DNA of 64,000 nt, from positions 148,601 to 212,600 of the forward strand of contig LUJS01000017.1 of the NCBI GenBank assembly GCA_001689495.1. Reading direction: 5' to 3'. Position 1 is the stretch's first letter, and each line of letters begins with the position of its first letter. The notes under the pieces were generated by a model, which saw only the letters and a program-made list of their open reading frames with translations, was not told the origin of the DNA and did no database searches. This DNA is from Bacteroidales bacterium M8 (GTDB lineage Bacteria > Bacteroidota > Bacteroidia > Bacteroidales > Muribaculaceae). Of this stretch, positions 51,324 through 59,882 are shown in pieces. The translations under genes and the position numbers were made by a program.

Positions 51324-52499
51324 ATGGAAAAACTCTGGAACCGTAACTATTGCCGGGCGATGCTCGGCAATTTCATGCTTTTCTTCTCATTCTATCTCCT
51401 CACCCCATTGCTGCCGATCTATCTCGACGCCCAGTTTCATGCCGACAAGGACATGATAGGACTGGTGCTGTCGGGCTATGTCGTCGCGGCCCTCATCGTC
51501 AGGCCGTTCAGCGGATTCATCGTCGACTCGTTCGATCGCAAGAAGGTGCTGATGCTCTGCTTCTTTGCCTTCTTCATCTGCTTCACGGGCTATATAGGCG
51601 CCGGCACGCTGCTGATGTTCGCACTGGTCCGCACCATACACGGACTGCCGTTCGGCGCCACCACGGTGGCCAACTCTACCGTCGCCATAGACACCCTCCC
51701 CTCGTCGCGCCGCAACGAGGGCATCGGATTCTACGGCCTGTCCAACAACCTCGCCATGGCCATAGCCCCCTCGGCCGGCATATGGATATACGGCATGACG
51801 GGCAACTTCGACCTGCTGTTCTGGCTGTCGCTGGTGGTGGCGTTCGGCGGATTCTATTGCGCGTCGTCGATAAGACTCCCCAAGCGTCCGCGGGTCGAGG
51901 GGCGTCCGCACCTGAGCATGGACCACTTCTTCCTGACCCGCGCATGGCTCATGGCCGTCAACATAACCCTGTTCGGGCTCTGCTGGGGCGTGATGAGCAA
52001 CTACGTGGCCATCTACGGCAAGGAGCGGCTCGGCATCACCGACGGCACCGGCGTCTTCTTCGCCCTGCTGTCAACGGGCCTGTTCGTCTCGCGCCTCTAT
52101 GGCAGCAAGTCGCTGCGCCGCGGACGCCTCACCGAAAACGCCCTCGAGGGAGCCTCGATCAGCGCCGTAGGCTTCACCCTGTTTGCCCTCGTGCACGAGC
52201 CGTGGGCATTCTATCTGTCGGCGCCGCTGATAGGACTCGGCAACGGGCGCATGTTCCCGGCATTCCTCAACATGTTCATCTCGGTGGCCCGCCACGACCA
52301 GAGGGGCACCGCCAACTCGTCAATCCTCACGTCGTGGGATGTCGGCATGGGTCTGGGCATTCTGGCCGGAGGCGTGCTGGTCGAATATGCCGGATACTCG
52401 GCCGCATTCTGGTTTACGGCGGCATCGCAGATCACGGGCACGCTGCTGCTCACATTCTTCACCCGCGAGTTCTTCAAGGCCCGCAGACTCGAACAATAA
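51324..52499 (+). CDS. MFS transporter (drug/metabolite exporter type)
   Basis: The 391-residue, 12-TM protein has the MFS motif A in loop 2-3 (GFIVDSFDRKKVLML) and an RTIHGLPFGATT motif in TM4-5. It resembles the YfcJ/YhhS-like exporters of unknown substrate. The start is placed at ATG 51324; a TTG one codon earlier is less likely. It begins 13 bp after the T-run of the glutamine synthetase terminator, and no promoter is clear. Confidence 0.85.
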   Translation: MEKLWNRNYCRAMLGNFMLFFSFYLLTPLLPIYLDAQFHADKDMIGLVLSGYVVAALIVRPFSGFIVDSFDRKKVLMLCFFAFFICFTGYIGAGTLLMFALVRTIHGLPFGATTVANSTVAIDTLPSSRRNEGIGFYGLSNNLAMAIAPSAGIWIYGMTGNFDLLFWLSLVVAFGGFYCASSIRLPKRPRVEGRPHLSMDHFFLTRAWLMAVNITLFGLCWGVMSNYVAIYGKERLGITDGTGVFFALLSTGLFVSRLYGSKSLRRGRLTENALEGASISAVGFTLFALVHEPWAFYLSAPLIGLGNGRMFPAFLNMFISVARHDQRGTANSSILTSWDVGMGLGILAGGVLVEYAGYSAAFWFTAASQITGTLLLTFFTREFFKARRLEQ

Positions 52500-52512
52500 A
52501 TTCACATCAACC

Positions 52513-53034
52513 ATGCTACTGTCACAGACCGCACTCATAGTCATATCCATTGCCATCGGCCTCGTCATCGCCATCATAGTCCGTGCCGCAAGGCGCAAGG
52601 GCTCTGTCAGGACCATCTTGGCCTCGGGCATCTTCTTTGCCCTCGTCGTCGGCATAATAGCCAATTTCACCATGCCCGAAGTGGTCTGCGTCGGGCCGGA
52701 CGAGGCCCACGACACGTATCGCGCCCCGTTCGGATACACTGACCCCGAGGGGATTAGGCACTCCCTCGAGGTGTCTAAGGACTATGTCTACAACAACACA
52801 GGCGAGGATGCCATAGTCTATCCCGTGACATACGGCGAGAACAAGGCCGAGAACTTCCCGGTGCTTTGCCCCGCCGGCAGGCTGACCGAGGTGCCGCACT
52901 GCCCCACCGAATTCTATGCCGCGCCCGCCGAGTCCGTCAAGTCGCACGCGGGGTCAAAGACCGTCTGGCACCTCGACACGCCGCAGAAGATGATAGAGCG
53001 CCGCATGGGCCCCTTCAGCACAGCAGGGCAATGA
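52513..53034 (+). CDS. Small membrane-anchored protein of unknown function
   Basis: The 173-residue protein has two TM helices (about 4-24 and 36-53) and a soluble C-terminal part starting PEVVCVGPDEAHDTYRAPFG, probably outside the cytoplasm. The region YNNTGEDAIVYPVTYG and the final HLDTPQKMIERRMG show no motif I recognise. It is 13 bp after the MFS gene and its last 20 bp overlap the 3' end of the convergent YidE-type gene. I chose ATG 52513 because longer starts lie inside the MFS gene. Confidence 0.65.
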   Translation: MLLSQTALIVISIAIGLVIAIIVRAARRKGSVRTILASGIFFALVVGIIANFTMPEVVCVGPDEAHDTYRAPFGYTDPEGIRHSLEVSKDYVYNNTGEDAIVYPVTYGENKAENFPVLCPAGRLTEVPHCPTEFYAAPAESVKSHAGSKTVWHLDTPQKMIERRMGPFSTAGQ

Positions 53035-54715
53035 CCATGCCCGACAGTATCAGCACCACGCTGCCCACGGCATAGGTGACCGTATAGCCCATGACCGGGA
53101 GCGTGCTCTCGAGGCTGTCTTGAATGGCCCCGAGCGCCGCCACGGCATTGCGGCTGCCGGCGACACACCCCAGCGTCACGGCCGCCGGAAACTTGAAGAG
53201 CTTGTTGGCTATGAAGATGGATATGACCAACGGGATGGTGGTGCAGGCTATGCCCACGAAGAACAGCTCGACACCGACCTCGCGCAGTCCGCTGATGAAC
53301 GACGGTCCGGCCGACAGACCCACCACGGCGATGAACAGATTGAGCCCGGCATTGTCCATGAACCAGACCACCGAGCGCGGTATGCGCCCGAACGTGGGAC
53401 GCTTGGACCGGAGCCACCCCAGCACGAGGCCCGAGATGATGGCGCCGCCGCTGGTGCTGAGCGAGACCGGGATGGCGCCGCATTTTATGACGATGGCGCC
53501 TATCAGGCACCCCACGGCTATGCCCAACCCGATGAAGACCATGTCGGTCTCGACGGTGGCCCTGTCCGAGAAACCTATCTCGGGCACGGCCTCGGCCACC
53601 TCCTGAGGCAGACCGACAAGGGTTATGACATCGCCCTTCTGCAACACGACGCGCTTGCGCAGCGGCAGGGCTATCTCGTTGCGCATCAGCTTGTGTATCA
53701 TCACGCCGTGCATATATGGCATGTTGCGCAGCTCGCCCAGAGTCAGGCCCGCCGCGCCCGACTTGGACACGATGACCGGGAGGTTTTCGGTGCCGAAGTT
53801 GAGCAGCTCGTGGTCAGTCACCTCGGGGCCTACCCACGATGCATTGCCCACGATGCTCTCGCGCTGGCCGCTCAGCACGATTATGTCGCCCCGCCGCACC
53901 CTCAGCTCGGGGTCGGGGTCCATGATCTCGCCGTCGATGCGCAGGCGCTCGACAAAATGCCTGAGATGACGCGACTGTATGTGCTCCTCGATCTCCTGCA
54001 CGGTGCGCGGTCGCCTGAAAAAGTCAGACTCGGCCCTGTATGCCCTGAACGATACCGGACGGTTGGCCACCATCTGTCCCGGCTCGGGTGTGAAGTCTCC
54101 GGTATTCATCTCCTCCTCGATGCGGGCGGTCTCCTCCTTGACCTTCTTGAGTCCGCCCAGCAGCATCGGGCCGAGATTGGCTATTATCCAAGCCGATCCG
54201 ACCGTGCCGAAGACATAGCAGACGGCATAGCAGGCGGGTATTATCTCTATGAGTCGGCGGGTCTCCTCGGGCGTATAGCCCAGCGACCTTATCGTGTCAG
54301 AGCCGACGCCTATCACCGCCGACACGGTCTGCGACCCGGCAAAGACGCCCACGGCCACGCCCTTGTCATAGCCCATCAGGCGGCAGACACCAACGCAGAC
54401 ACCGACGACAATGACAATCTCGACCAGCGCGAAACATATCTGCTTGAGCCCCTCGCCCCTGAGCGAGCGGAAGAACTGAGGCCCGACACTATATCCGATG
54501 GCAAACAGAAACAGCATGAAGGCCAGAGACTTGACGGTGGGCGATATAGGAATACCCATCTGACCGATGGCCACGCCCACGATAAGAGTGGCCGTGACAG
54601 GCCCGAGCGAGAACGACTTATACCTCAGTCCCCCGAGCCAGAACCCGAGACCGAGCGTCAGAAAAATCGGTATGACCTGATTTTCACGAAATATCTCTGT
54701 CAGCCAGTCCAACAT
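53015..54715 (-). CDS. AspT/YidE-family transporter with two RCK_C domains
   Basis: The 566-residue protein belongs to the aspartate:alanine antiporter-type (YidE/YbjL) family. Two membrane halves of about five TM segments (about 5-190 and 375-565) flank two regulator-of-K+-conductance C-terminal domains (about 215-290 and 300-375), the second with ALPLRKRVVLQKGDVITLVG. Repeats GQTMxxx/SAVIGVG and the internal duplication are typical. Substrate is unknown; amino-acid or dicarboxylate exchange is possible. A 7-bp hairpin sits directly upstream of its start codon. Confidence 0.85.
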   Translation of the reverse strand: MLDWLTEIFRENQVIPIFLTLGLGFWLGGLRYKSFSLGPVTATLIVGVAIGQMGIPISPTVKSLAFMLFLFAIGYSVGPQFFRSLRGEGLKQICFALVEIVIVVGVCVGVCRLMGYDKGVAVGVFAGSQTVSAVIGVGSDTIRSLGYTPEETRRLIEIIPACYAVCYVFGTVGSAWIIANLGPMLLGGLKKVKEETARIEEEMNTGDFTPEPGQMVANRPVSFRAYRAESDFFRRPRTVQEIEEHIQSRHLRHFVERLRIDGEIMDPDPELRVRRGDIIVLSGQRESIVGNASWVGPEVTDHELLNFGTENLPVIVSKSGAAGLTLGELRNMPYMHGVMIHKLMRNEIALPLRKRVVLQKGDVITLVGLPQEVAEAVPEIGFSDRATVETDMVFIGLGIAVGCLIGAIVIKCGAIPVSLSTSGGAIISGLVLGWLRSKRPTFGRIPRSVVWFMDNAGLNLFIAVVGLSAGPSFISGLREVGVELFFVGIACTTIPLVISIFIANKLFKFPAAVTLGCVAGSRNAVAALGAIQDSLESTLPVMGYTVTYAVGSVVLILSGMVIALLC

Positions 54716-54725
54716 GACGATGAAA

Positions 54726-54749
54726 TGTCGGATGATCTTATTTCCGACA
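54726..54749 (-). promoter_or_regulatory. Leader hairpin upstream of the YidE-type transporter
   Basis: TGTCGGA (54726-54732) and TCCGACA (54743-54749) are perfect inverse complements around a 10-nt loop, 10 nt before the start codon on the minus strand. The stem could affect ribosome access or be a repressor site. Confidence 0.4.
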
Positions 54750-54798
54750 CATTATTAACATCCCCCTCGACGGTATTGTTGACTCCCCCCGCATAACA

Positions 54799-54847
54799 CA
54801 GGCACAGACTTGTCCTTGTGGGGAGGGTCTGTGCCTGCGGTTGTATG
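54799..54847 (-). terminator. Hairpin after hcp
   Basis: CAGGCACAGAC (54799-54809) pairs with GTCTGTGCCTG (54837-54847), 11 bp perfect, 27-nt loop. It starts 11 bp after the hcp stop on the minus strand. No T-run follows, so termination is plausible but unproven. Confidence 0.5.
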
Positions 54848-54858
54848 GGGACGAGGGG

Positions 54859-56502
54859 TCAGCCTATCATCGTGGCCATGTCCTCGTCGACAGTGGTGAT
54901 GGTGCCGATGTTGAACTTGTCTTGGAGCACCTTGAGGATGTCGGGGGTGAAGAATGCGGGCAGCGTGGGGCCGGTGTGGATGTCGCGCACGCCGAGACTC
55001 AGCAGCGCCAGCAGCACGATGACGGCCTTCTGCTCGTACCAAGCGATGTTGTAGACTATCGGCAGGTCGTTGACGCTCTTCAGGCCGAGGGCGTCGCGCA
55101 GGGCAAGGGCTATGACCACGAGCGAGTACGAGTCGTTGCACTGTCCGGCATCGAGCACGCGGGGCACGCCCTCGATGTCGCCGAGCGGGAGTTTGTTGTA
55201 GCGGTACTTGGCGCAACCGGCGGTGAGGATGACACAATCTTCGGGCAGGGCCTTGGCGAAGTCGGTATAATATTGCCTCGAGGGGAATCTACCGTCGCAT
55301 CCGGCCATGACCACGAACTTGCGTATCTTGCCGCGCTTGACCAGATCGAGTATCTTGGGGGCCAGCTCGAGCACCTGATGATGGGCGAATCCGGCAGTGA
55401 TCTCGCCCTGTTCTATCGCCGTTGGCGGGGCACACTTGCGGGCATGTTCGATAAGGGCCGAGAAGTCCTTGGGCGCTCCGTCCCTGCCCTCGGGGATATG
55501 GTGCGTGCCGGGCATGCCGACGACGCCGGTCGTATAGACGCGGTCGGTATATGTGGTGGTCTTACGCGGGGGCACTATGCAGTTGGAGGTGAAGAGGAAG
55601 CATCCGTTGAATGTCTCGAACTCGTCTGTCTGCCGCCACCATGCGTTGCCGTAGTTTCCGGCAAAATGGCTGAACTTCTTGAAATAGGGATAGCTCTGTG
55701 CAGGCAGCATCTCCGAGTGGGTATAGATGTCGACCCCCTTGCCCTCGCTCTGCTTCAGCAGCTCCTCGAGGTCCTTGAGGTCATGTCCGCTCACCAGAAT
55801 GCCGGGGCGGTCCCTCACGCCAAGCTCGACTTTTGTAATCTCTGGATTGCCGTAGGTCGTGGTGTTGGCCTTGTCGAGCAGCGCCATCACCTTGACGCCA
55901 CCCTCGCCCACGTTGAGCACCAGCGAGAATAGCTCGTCGGCATCGACGTCGGGGCGGCACACCTCGGCCAGCGCGTTCTCGATAATGGCATAGACATCCT
56001 CGTCCTCGAACCCGAGATTGGCGGCATGACGGGCATAGGCGGCCATGCCCTTGCAGCCGAACACGGCCAACTGTTTCAGGCCGCGTATGTCCTCGTTCTT
56101 CTCGGACAGAACGCCCGTAAACTCCTCGGCCTTCTCGTATTGGTCGGGGGTGGCGTGAAATTCGACCTCGGGGAGTTCGGGCAGGGCAATGCCCTCTTTC
56201 TTGGCCTTGGCGCACAACAGATTTTTCAGCTCGAACGCACGGCTGACATAGCCGTCGAGCATGTCGTTGTCGAAGTTGGCGTTGGTGATGGTAGTGAACA
56301 AGGCGTCGATGATGAAGTGCGATGCCTCGCGGTCGGCGCCATGCACCCGGCGCAGCTCGCGGTTGACGACGGCCATGCCCCTGACGGCATAGAGCAACAG
56401 ATCCATGCGGGCCGAGGTCTCGGCCTTCTTGCCACAGACGCCCTGAAGCTCACATCCTTTGCCGCGGGCTGTCTCCTGACATTGGTAACAGAACATTTTC
56501 AT
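54859..56502 (-). CDS. hcp: Hydroxylamine reductase / hybrid cluster protein
   Basis: The 547-residue prismane protein reduces hydroxylamine and probably NO as part of nitrosative-stress defence. Cysteines C5, C8, C17 and C23 (Cx2Cx8Cx5C) fit the class I, strict-anaerobe type [4Fe-4S] cluster. Hybrid-cluster ligand regions include GMPGTHHIPE, MAGCDGR and LTAGCAKYRYNKL. No partner reductase gene (hcr) is adjacent, as usual in class I. The 74-bp gap upstream has no clear TAnnTTTG box. Confidence 0.95.
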   Translation of the reverse strand: MKMFCYQCQETARGKGCELQGVCGKKAETSARMDLLLYAVRGMAVVNRELRRVHGADREASHFIIDALFTTITNANFDNDMLDGYVSRAFELKNLLCAKAKKEGIALPELPEVEFHATPDQYEKAEEFTGVLSEKNEDIRGLKQLAVFGCKGMAAYARHAANLGFEDEDVYAIIENALAEVCRPDVDADELFSLVLNVGEGGVKVMALLDKANTTTYGNPEITKVELGVRDRPGILVSGHDLKDLEELLKQSEGKGVDIYTHSEMLPAQSYPYFKKFSHFAGNYGNAWWRQTDEFETFNGCFLFTSNCIVPPRKTTTYTDRVYTTGVVGMPGTHHIPEGRDGAPKDFSALIEHARKCAPPTAIEQGEITAGFAHHQVLELAPKILDLVKRGKIRKFVVMAGCDGRFPSRQYYTDFAKALPEDCVILTAGCAKYRYNKLPLGDIEGVPRVLDAGQCNDSYSLVVIALALRDALGLKSVNDLPIVYNIAWYEQKAVIVLLALLSLGVRDIHTGPTLPAFFTPDILKVLQDKFNIGTITTVDEDMATMIG

Positions 56503-56576
56503 ATTTTCGTAAATGAGGGAAAAAGTTTTTCAGATATAACCTCATAACGAACAGGGTGTCAAAAAGGTTGCGGGTG

Positions 56577-56987
56577 TCATAGCGAACGATACTCGGCGGT
56601 GGCGTCGAACGAGGGGCAGGCCTTGGGGGCGAAGTCGCCGTGCGAGTGGATGGTGGCGCCGGGATAAAGGGTCTTGAGACGACGCAACAGGTCGACGAGC
56701 GACGACCGCTGGGCGGGGGTGCGCGTGTCGAGCGGCGTGCGGCAGTCGGCGGCGACTCCGCCGACATAGCAGACTCCGATGGACGTGGCGTTATAGCCGC
56801 TGCAATGCGCGCCCTGACAGCTGACGGGCCTACCCTCGTGGACAGACCCGTCGAGATATATGACATAATGGTATCCTATGCCGGCAAAGCCGCGCTGACG
56901 GTGCCAGCGGTCTATGTCGGCGACTGTCACGTGACGGCCCGCGGGAGTGGCGGTGCAGTGTACGATGATGCGGTTGATCTTTCTCAT
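56577..56987 (-). CDS. N-acetylmuramoyl-L-alanine amidase (T7-lysozyme-like, amidase_2)
   Basis: The 136-residue single-domain enzyme has the zinc ligands of amidase_2: H10 in RIIVHCTAT, His in IHSHGDF and Cys in KACPSFD; FAGIGYHYVIYLDGSV is the conserved core. It lacks a signal peptide, resembling phage-type or recycling amidases common in Bacteroidetes. The start at 56987 (MRKINRIIVHC) is chosen because the alternative ATG at 57005 overlaps the promoter -7 box. Confidence 0.85.
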   Translation of the reverse strand: MRKINRIIVHCTATPAGRHVTVADIDRWHRQRGFAGIGYHYVIYLDGSVHEGRPVSCQGAHCSGYNATSIGVCYVGGVAADCRTPLDTRTPAQRSSLVDLLRRLKTLYPGATIHSHGDFAPKACPSFDATAEYRSL

Positions 56988-57002
56988 AGCTCTTTTTTCC
57001 CG

Positions 57003-57010
57003 CAAAATTA
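57003..57010 (-). promoter_or_regulatory. Promoter (-7 element) of the amidase gene
   Basis: Minus-strand TAATTTTG matches TAnnTTTG, 15 bp upstream of the chosen ATG at 56987. It overlaps an upstream ATG at 57005 and so argues against that start. Confidence 0.55.
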
Positions 57011-57057
57011 CACCGCGTCACACCGTCAGAAGGTGCGGTAATGCCGATGGCCCGGCA

Positions 57058-58551
57058 TCATTTATGCCAGAACGACGGGGTGAAGAGCAGCAGGACGGTG
57101 AAGAGCTCGAGACGGCCCGTGAGCATGATGAACGACAGCAGCCACTTGCCGGCATCGGGGACGATGGCGAACGTGCCTCCATAGCCCGTCACGCCGGCCG
57201 AGAGTCCGGTGTTGGATATGCAGGTGAATGCCGAGAAGAACGAGTCGATCAGGGGGAGCCCCATGGCGGTGAGGGCTATGCCTCCGCCGAGGATTATGAG
57301 CACGTACAGACAGAGGAAAGCTATGACCTTCGAGACGGTGTCGTGGGGTATGACCTTGCCGTTGACCCTGACCGTGAGTATGTTGTTGGGATGGATGCAG
57401 CGCTCGATCTCGTTGCGGCAGTTCTTGAGCATGTATATGAGTCGGTCCAGCTTGGCGCCGCCGCTGGTCGAGCCCGCACAGGCGCCGAAGAACATGAGCA
57501 CGAATGTAACGGCGAGCACGAACGTGCCCCACGTGCCGAAATCGGCGACCTCGAATCCGGTCGACGACATCATCGACACTATCTGGAACAGGGGGTCGAG
57601 GGTGACGGACTTGAGCCCGGTATAGCTGCCGACATAGAAGATATTGGCCACGAACAGGACGTAAGCGCCGAGTATCATCCAGATATACAGACGGAACACA
57701 TCGTTGCTCCACACGGCGCGAAACTCGCGGTGGACGGCACGGTATATGAGCGTGAAACTGACACCGCCGAGAAACATGAATATGGTGACGACGGCCTCGA
57801 TATAGTCGGAGTCCCACAGCGAGAGTCCCGAGTCAGAGGTTGAGAATCCGCCGGTCGACATCACCGACAGCGCATAGCACAGGGCATCGAAGCCCTCCAT
57901 AGGCCCGAGGTAGAGTAGGCCGAACAGTATCAGGGTGAGGACGGTATAGATGAGCCACAGGCCCTTGGCGGTCTGCGAGATGCGCGGCCTGAGCTTGTCG
58001 TGGGTGATGCCGGTGACCTCGGCGTTGAACATCTGCATTCCACCCGACGAGTTGAGCATCGGCACCACCGCGAGGGTGAAGAGGATGATACCCATGCCCC
58101 CTATCCACTGCATCAGCGCGCGCCACAGCATGGCGCCGTGGCTGAGATGGTCTATCGAGACCATGATGGTGGCACCGGTGGTGGTGAAGCCCGACATGGC
58201 CTCGAAGAATGCGTCGGACACCGACAGCGGCTCGCGCTCCATGAGCATGAACGGTATCATGCCGAACAGCGAAAAGACCACCCACACCAGTGCGGTGAGC
58301 AGGAAGCCCTCGCGCTTGCCCATCGACGATGTCGAGGGGCGTATCAGCGACAGTCCGGTGCCGGCACAGATGGTGAATCCGGCCGTTATGAGGAAGTCGA
58401 GCCAGTCGGCCTCGTGATAGATGAGGCAGGTGGCAAAGGGTATGAGCAGGAAGATGCCCTCGATGATGAGGAGCAAGCCTATCACCCTCAGCAGCACGGG
58501 CATGTTGATGGTGGGCATGGAACGGCGCAGGTCGCGGACACGGTTTCTCAT
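57058..58551 (-). CDS. trkH: Trk-type potassium uptake protein TrkH
   Basis: The 497-residue inner-membrane channel has the four selectivity-loop repeats of TrkH/KtrB: MSGFTTTGATI, MSTGGFSTSDSG, SSTGFEVADFG and ISNTGLSAGVTGYG. It forms the K+ pore gated by TrkA. The start at 58551 (MRNRVRDLRR) overlaps the trkA stop as ATGA; a longer open frame running to 59223 is antisense-like, Arg/His-rich noise inside trkA. Confidence 0.94.
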   Translation of the reverse strand: MRNRVRDLRRSMPTINMPVLLRVIGLLLIIEGIFLLIPFATCLIYHEADWLDFLITAGFTICAGTGLSLIRPSTSSMGKREGFLLTALVWVVFSLFGMIPFMLMEREPLSVSDAFFEAMSGFTTTGATIMVSIDHLSHGAMLWRALMQWIGGMGIILFTLAVVPMLNSSGGMQMFNAEVTGITHDKLRPRISQTAKGLWLIYTVLTLILFGLLYLGPMEGFDALCYALSVMSTGGFSTSDSGLSLWDSDYIEAVVTIFMFLGGVSFTLIYRAVHREFRAVWSNDVFRLYIWMILGAYVLFVANIFYVGSYTGLKSVTLDPLFQIVSMMSSTGFEVADFGTWGTFVLAVTFVLMFFGACAGSTSGGAKLDRLIYMLKNCRNEIERCIHPNNILTVRVNGKVIPHDTVSKVIAFLCLYVLIILGGGIALTAMGLPLIDSFFSAFTCISNTGLSAGVTGYGGTFAIVPDAGKWLLSFIMLTGRLELFTVLLLFTPSFWHK

Positions 58552-59882
58552 GAGAAGAGGCGCTCTACTTTGTGGATGACTCCGCTGAGGGTGAACACCA
58601 CCACCCTGTCGCCGGGCTGTATCATGGTGTTGCCGCCCACGAGGTGGCCGACGCCGTCGCGTATCAGTCCGGCAATGGTCATGTCTCTGGACAGGCGCAG
58701 GTCCTTGACGGCGGCGCGGGTTATCTTCGAGCCCTCCTTGGCCACGATCTCGGCCACCTCTGCATCGGCCATGGCGAGGCACTTGGACGAGGATGTGTCG
58801 CGGTCGAGCATCATCTGGAAGATGCGCGACGATGCCAGCAGCTTCTTGTTGATGACGGTGCCGATGTTGAGCCCCTCGGCCTCGGATATGAACTGGAGAT
58901 TCTCGACCTCGGCGATGGTCTTTGTCACGCCGAACTCCTTGGCCGTGAGGCAGGTGAGGATGTTGCTCTCGCTCGAATCGGATATGGCTATGAAAGCATC
59001 GGTGTCCGAAATGCCGGCATCGCGCAGCACGTCGGTGTCGCGGGCGTCGGCATTGATGATGAGGGCATCGGGACACCGCTCGGACAGCTTGATGCAGGTG
59101 TCGCGGTCGGGGTCTATGATCTTGAACCTGAACTTGTCGCCGGCCATGCGGCAGAGCTGTATGGCTATGCGGCTGCCGCCCATGACGATGACGTCGCGTA
59201 TCGAGCGCTTGACCTTGCCGCACAGCTCGACCAGCACGTCCACATGCTCGCGCGTGGTCATGAAGTAGACGATGTCGTTGCTCTTGAGGCGGTCGTCGCC
59301 GCCGGGGATGATGGTCTCGCTGTGACGCTTGATGGCGGCGACGTGAAAGTCGTGCGAGGTACGTCCCAACTCTTTGAGCTGCATGTCTATGAGCGGCGCG
59401 CCCTCCCTGAGCTTGACGCCCACCAGAATGAGCTGCCCCTCGTGGAGCTCGAACCAGTGGCGCGCCCAGTTGTGGTTGAGTGCGGTGATGATCTCGAGCG
59501 CGGCGAGGTATTCGGGATATATGACGTCGTCGGCCCCTATCGAGGTGAAGAACGCGCGGTTGGCCGGGTCCTTGAACTCATAGTTGTCTATTCGGGCCAC
59601 GGTCTTGGCTGCGCCGAGGCTCTTGGCTATGGCGCAGGCCACGACATTGCGCGTCTCGAACGGCGTGACGGCTATGAACAGGTCGCAGTCCTCGACGCCG
59701 GCCGCCTTGAGGTCGCGGAACGACGTTGGCCTGCCCTGAACGGTGAGCAGGTTGTAGTTGGCGTCGAGCACGGCGAGCTTGTCGCTGTCCTCGTCGAGGA
59801 CGGTGATGTCCTGCTCCTCGCGCGACAGGAGCTTGGCGAGGTGTGATCCCACCTCGCCGCAACCGGCTATGAGGATTCTCAT
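58548..59882 (-). CDS. trkA: Trk potassium transporter regulatory protein TrkA
   Basis: The 444-residue cytoplasmic protein has two tandem RCK units (TrkA_N plus TrkA_C), about 1-220 and 228-444. The first NAD-binding Rossmann motif is MRILIAGCGEVGSHLAKLL and the second VIVMGGSRIAIQLCRM, which is less canonical. It gates TrkH in response to nucleotides. It overlaps dxs upstream (59879-59882) and trkH downstream by ATGA, so the three are translationally coupled. Confidence 0.95.
   Translation of the reverse strand: MRILIAGCGEVGSHLAKLLSREEQDITVLDEDSDKLAVLDANYNLLTVQGRPTSFRDLKAAGVEDCDLFIAVTPFETRNVVACAIAKSLGAAKTVARIDNYEFKDPANRAFFTSIGADDVIYPEYLAALEIITALNHNWARHWFELHEGQLILVGVKLREGAPLIDMQLKELGRTSHDFHVAAIKRHSETIIPGGDDRLKSNDIVYFMTTREHVDVLVELCGKVKRSIRDVIVMGGSRIAIQLCRMAGDKFRFKIIDPDRDTCIKLSERCPDALIINADARDTDVLRDAGISDTDAFIAISDSSESNILTCLTAKEFGVTKTIAEVENLQFISEAEGLNIGTVINKKLLASSRIFQMMLDRDTSSSKCLAMADAEVAEIVAKEGSKITRAAVKDLRLSRDMTIAGLIRDGVGHLVGGNTMIQPGDRVVVFTLSGVIHKVERLFS

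Noticed and set aside
58552..59223. N-terminal extension of trkH into trkA
   Set aside because: The added residues are Arg/His-rich frame noise inside trkA; the ATG at 58551 overlapping the trkA stop gives the normal TrkH start.
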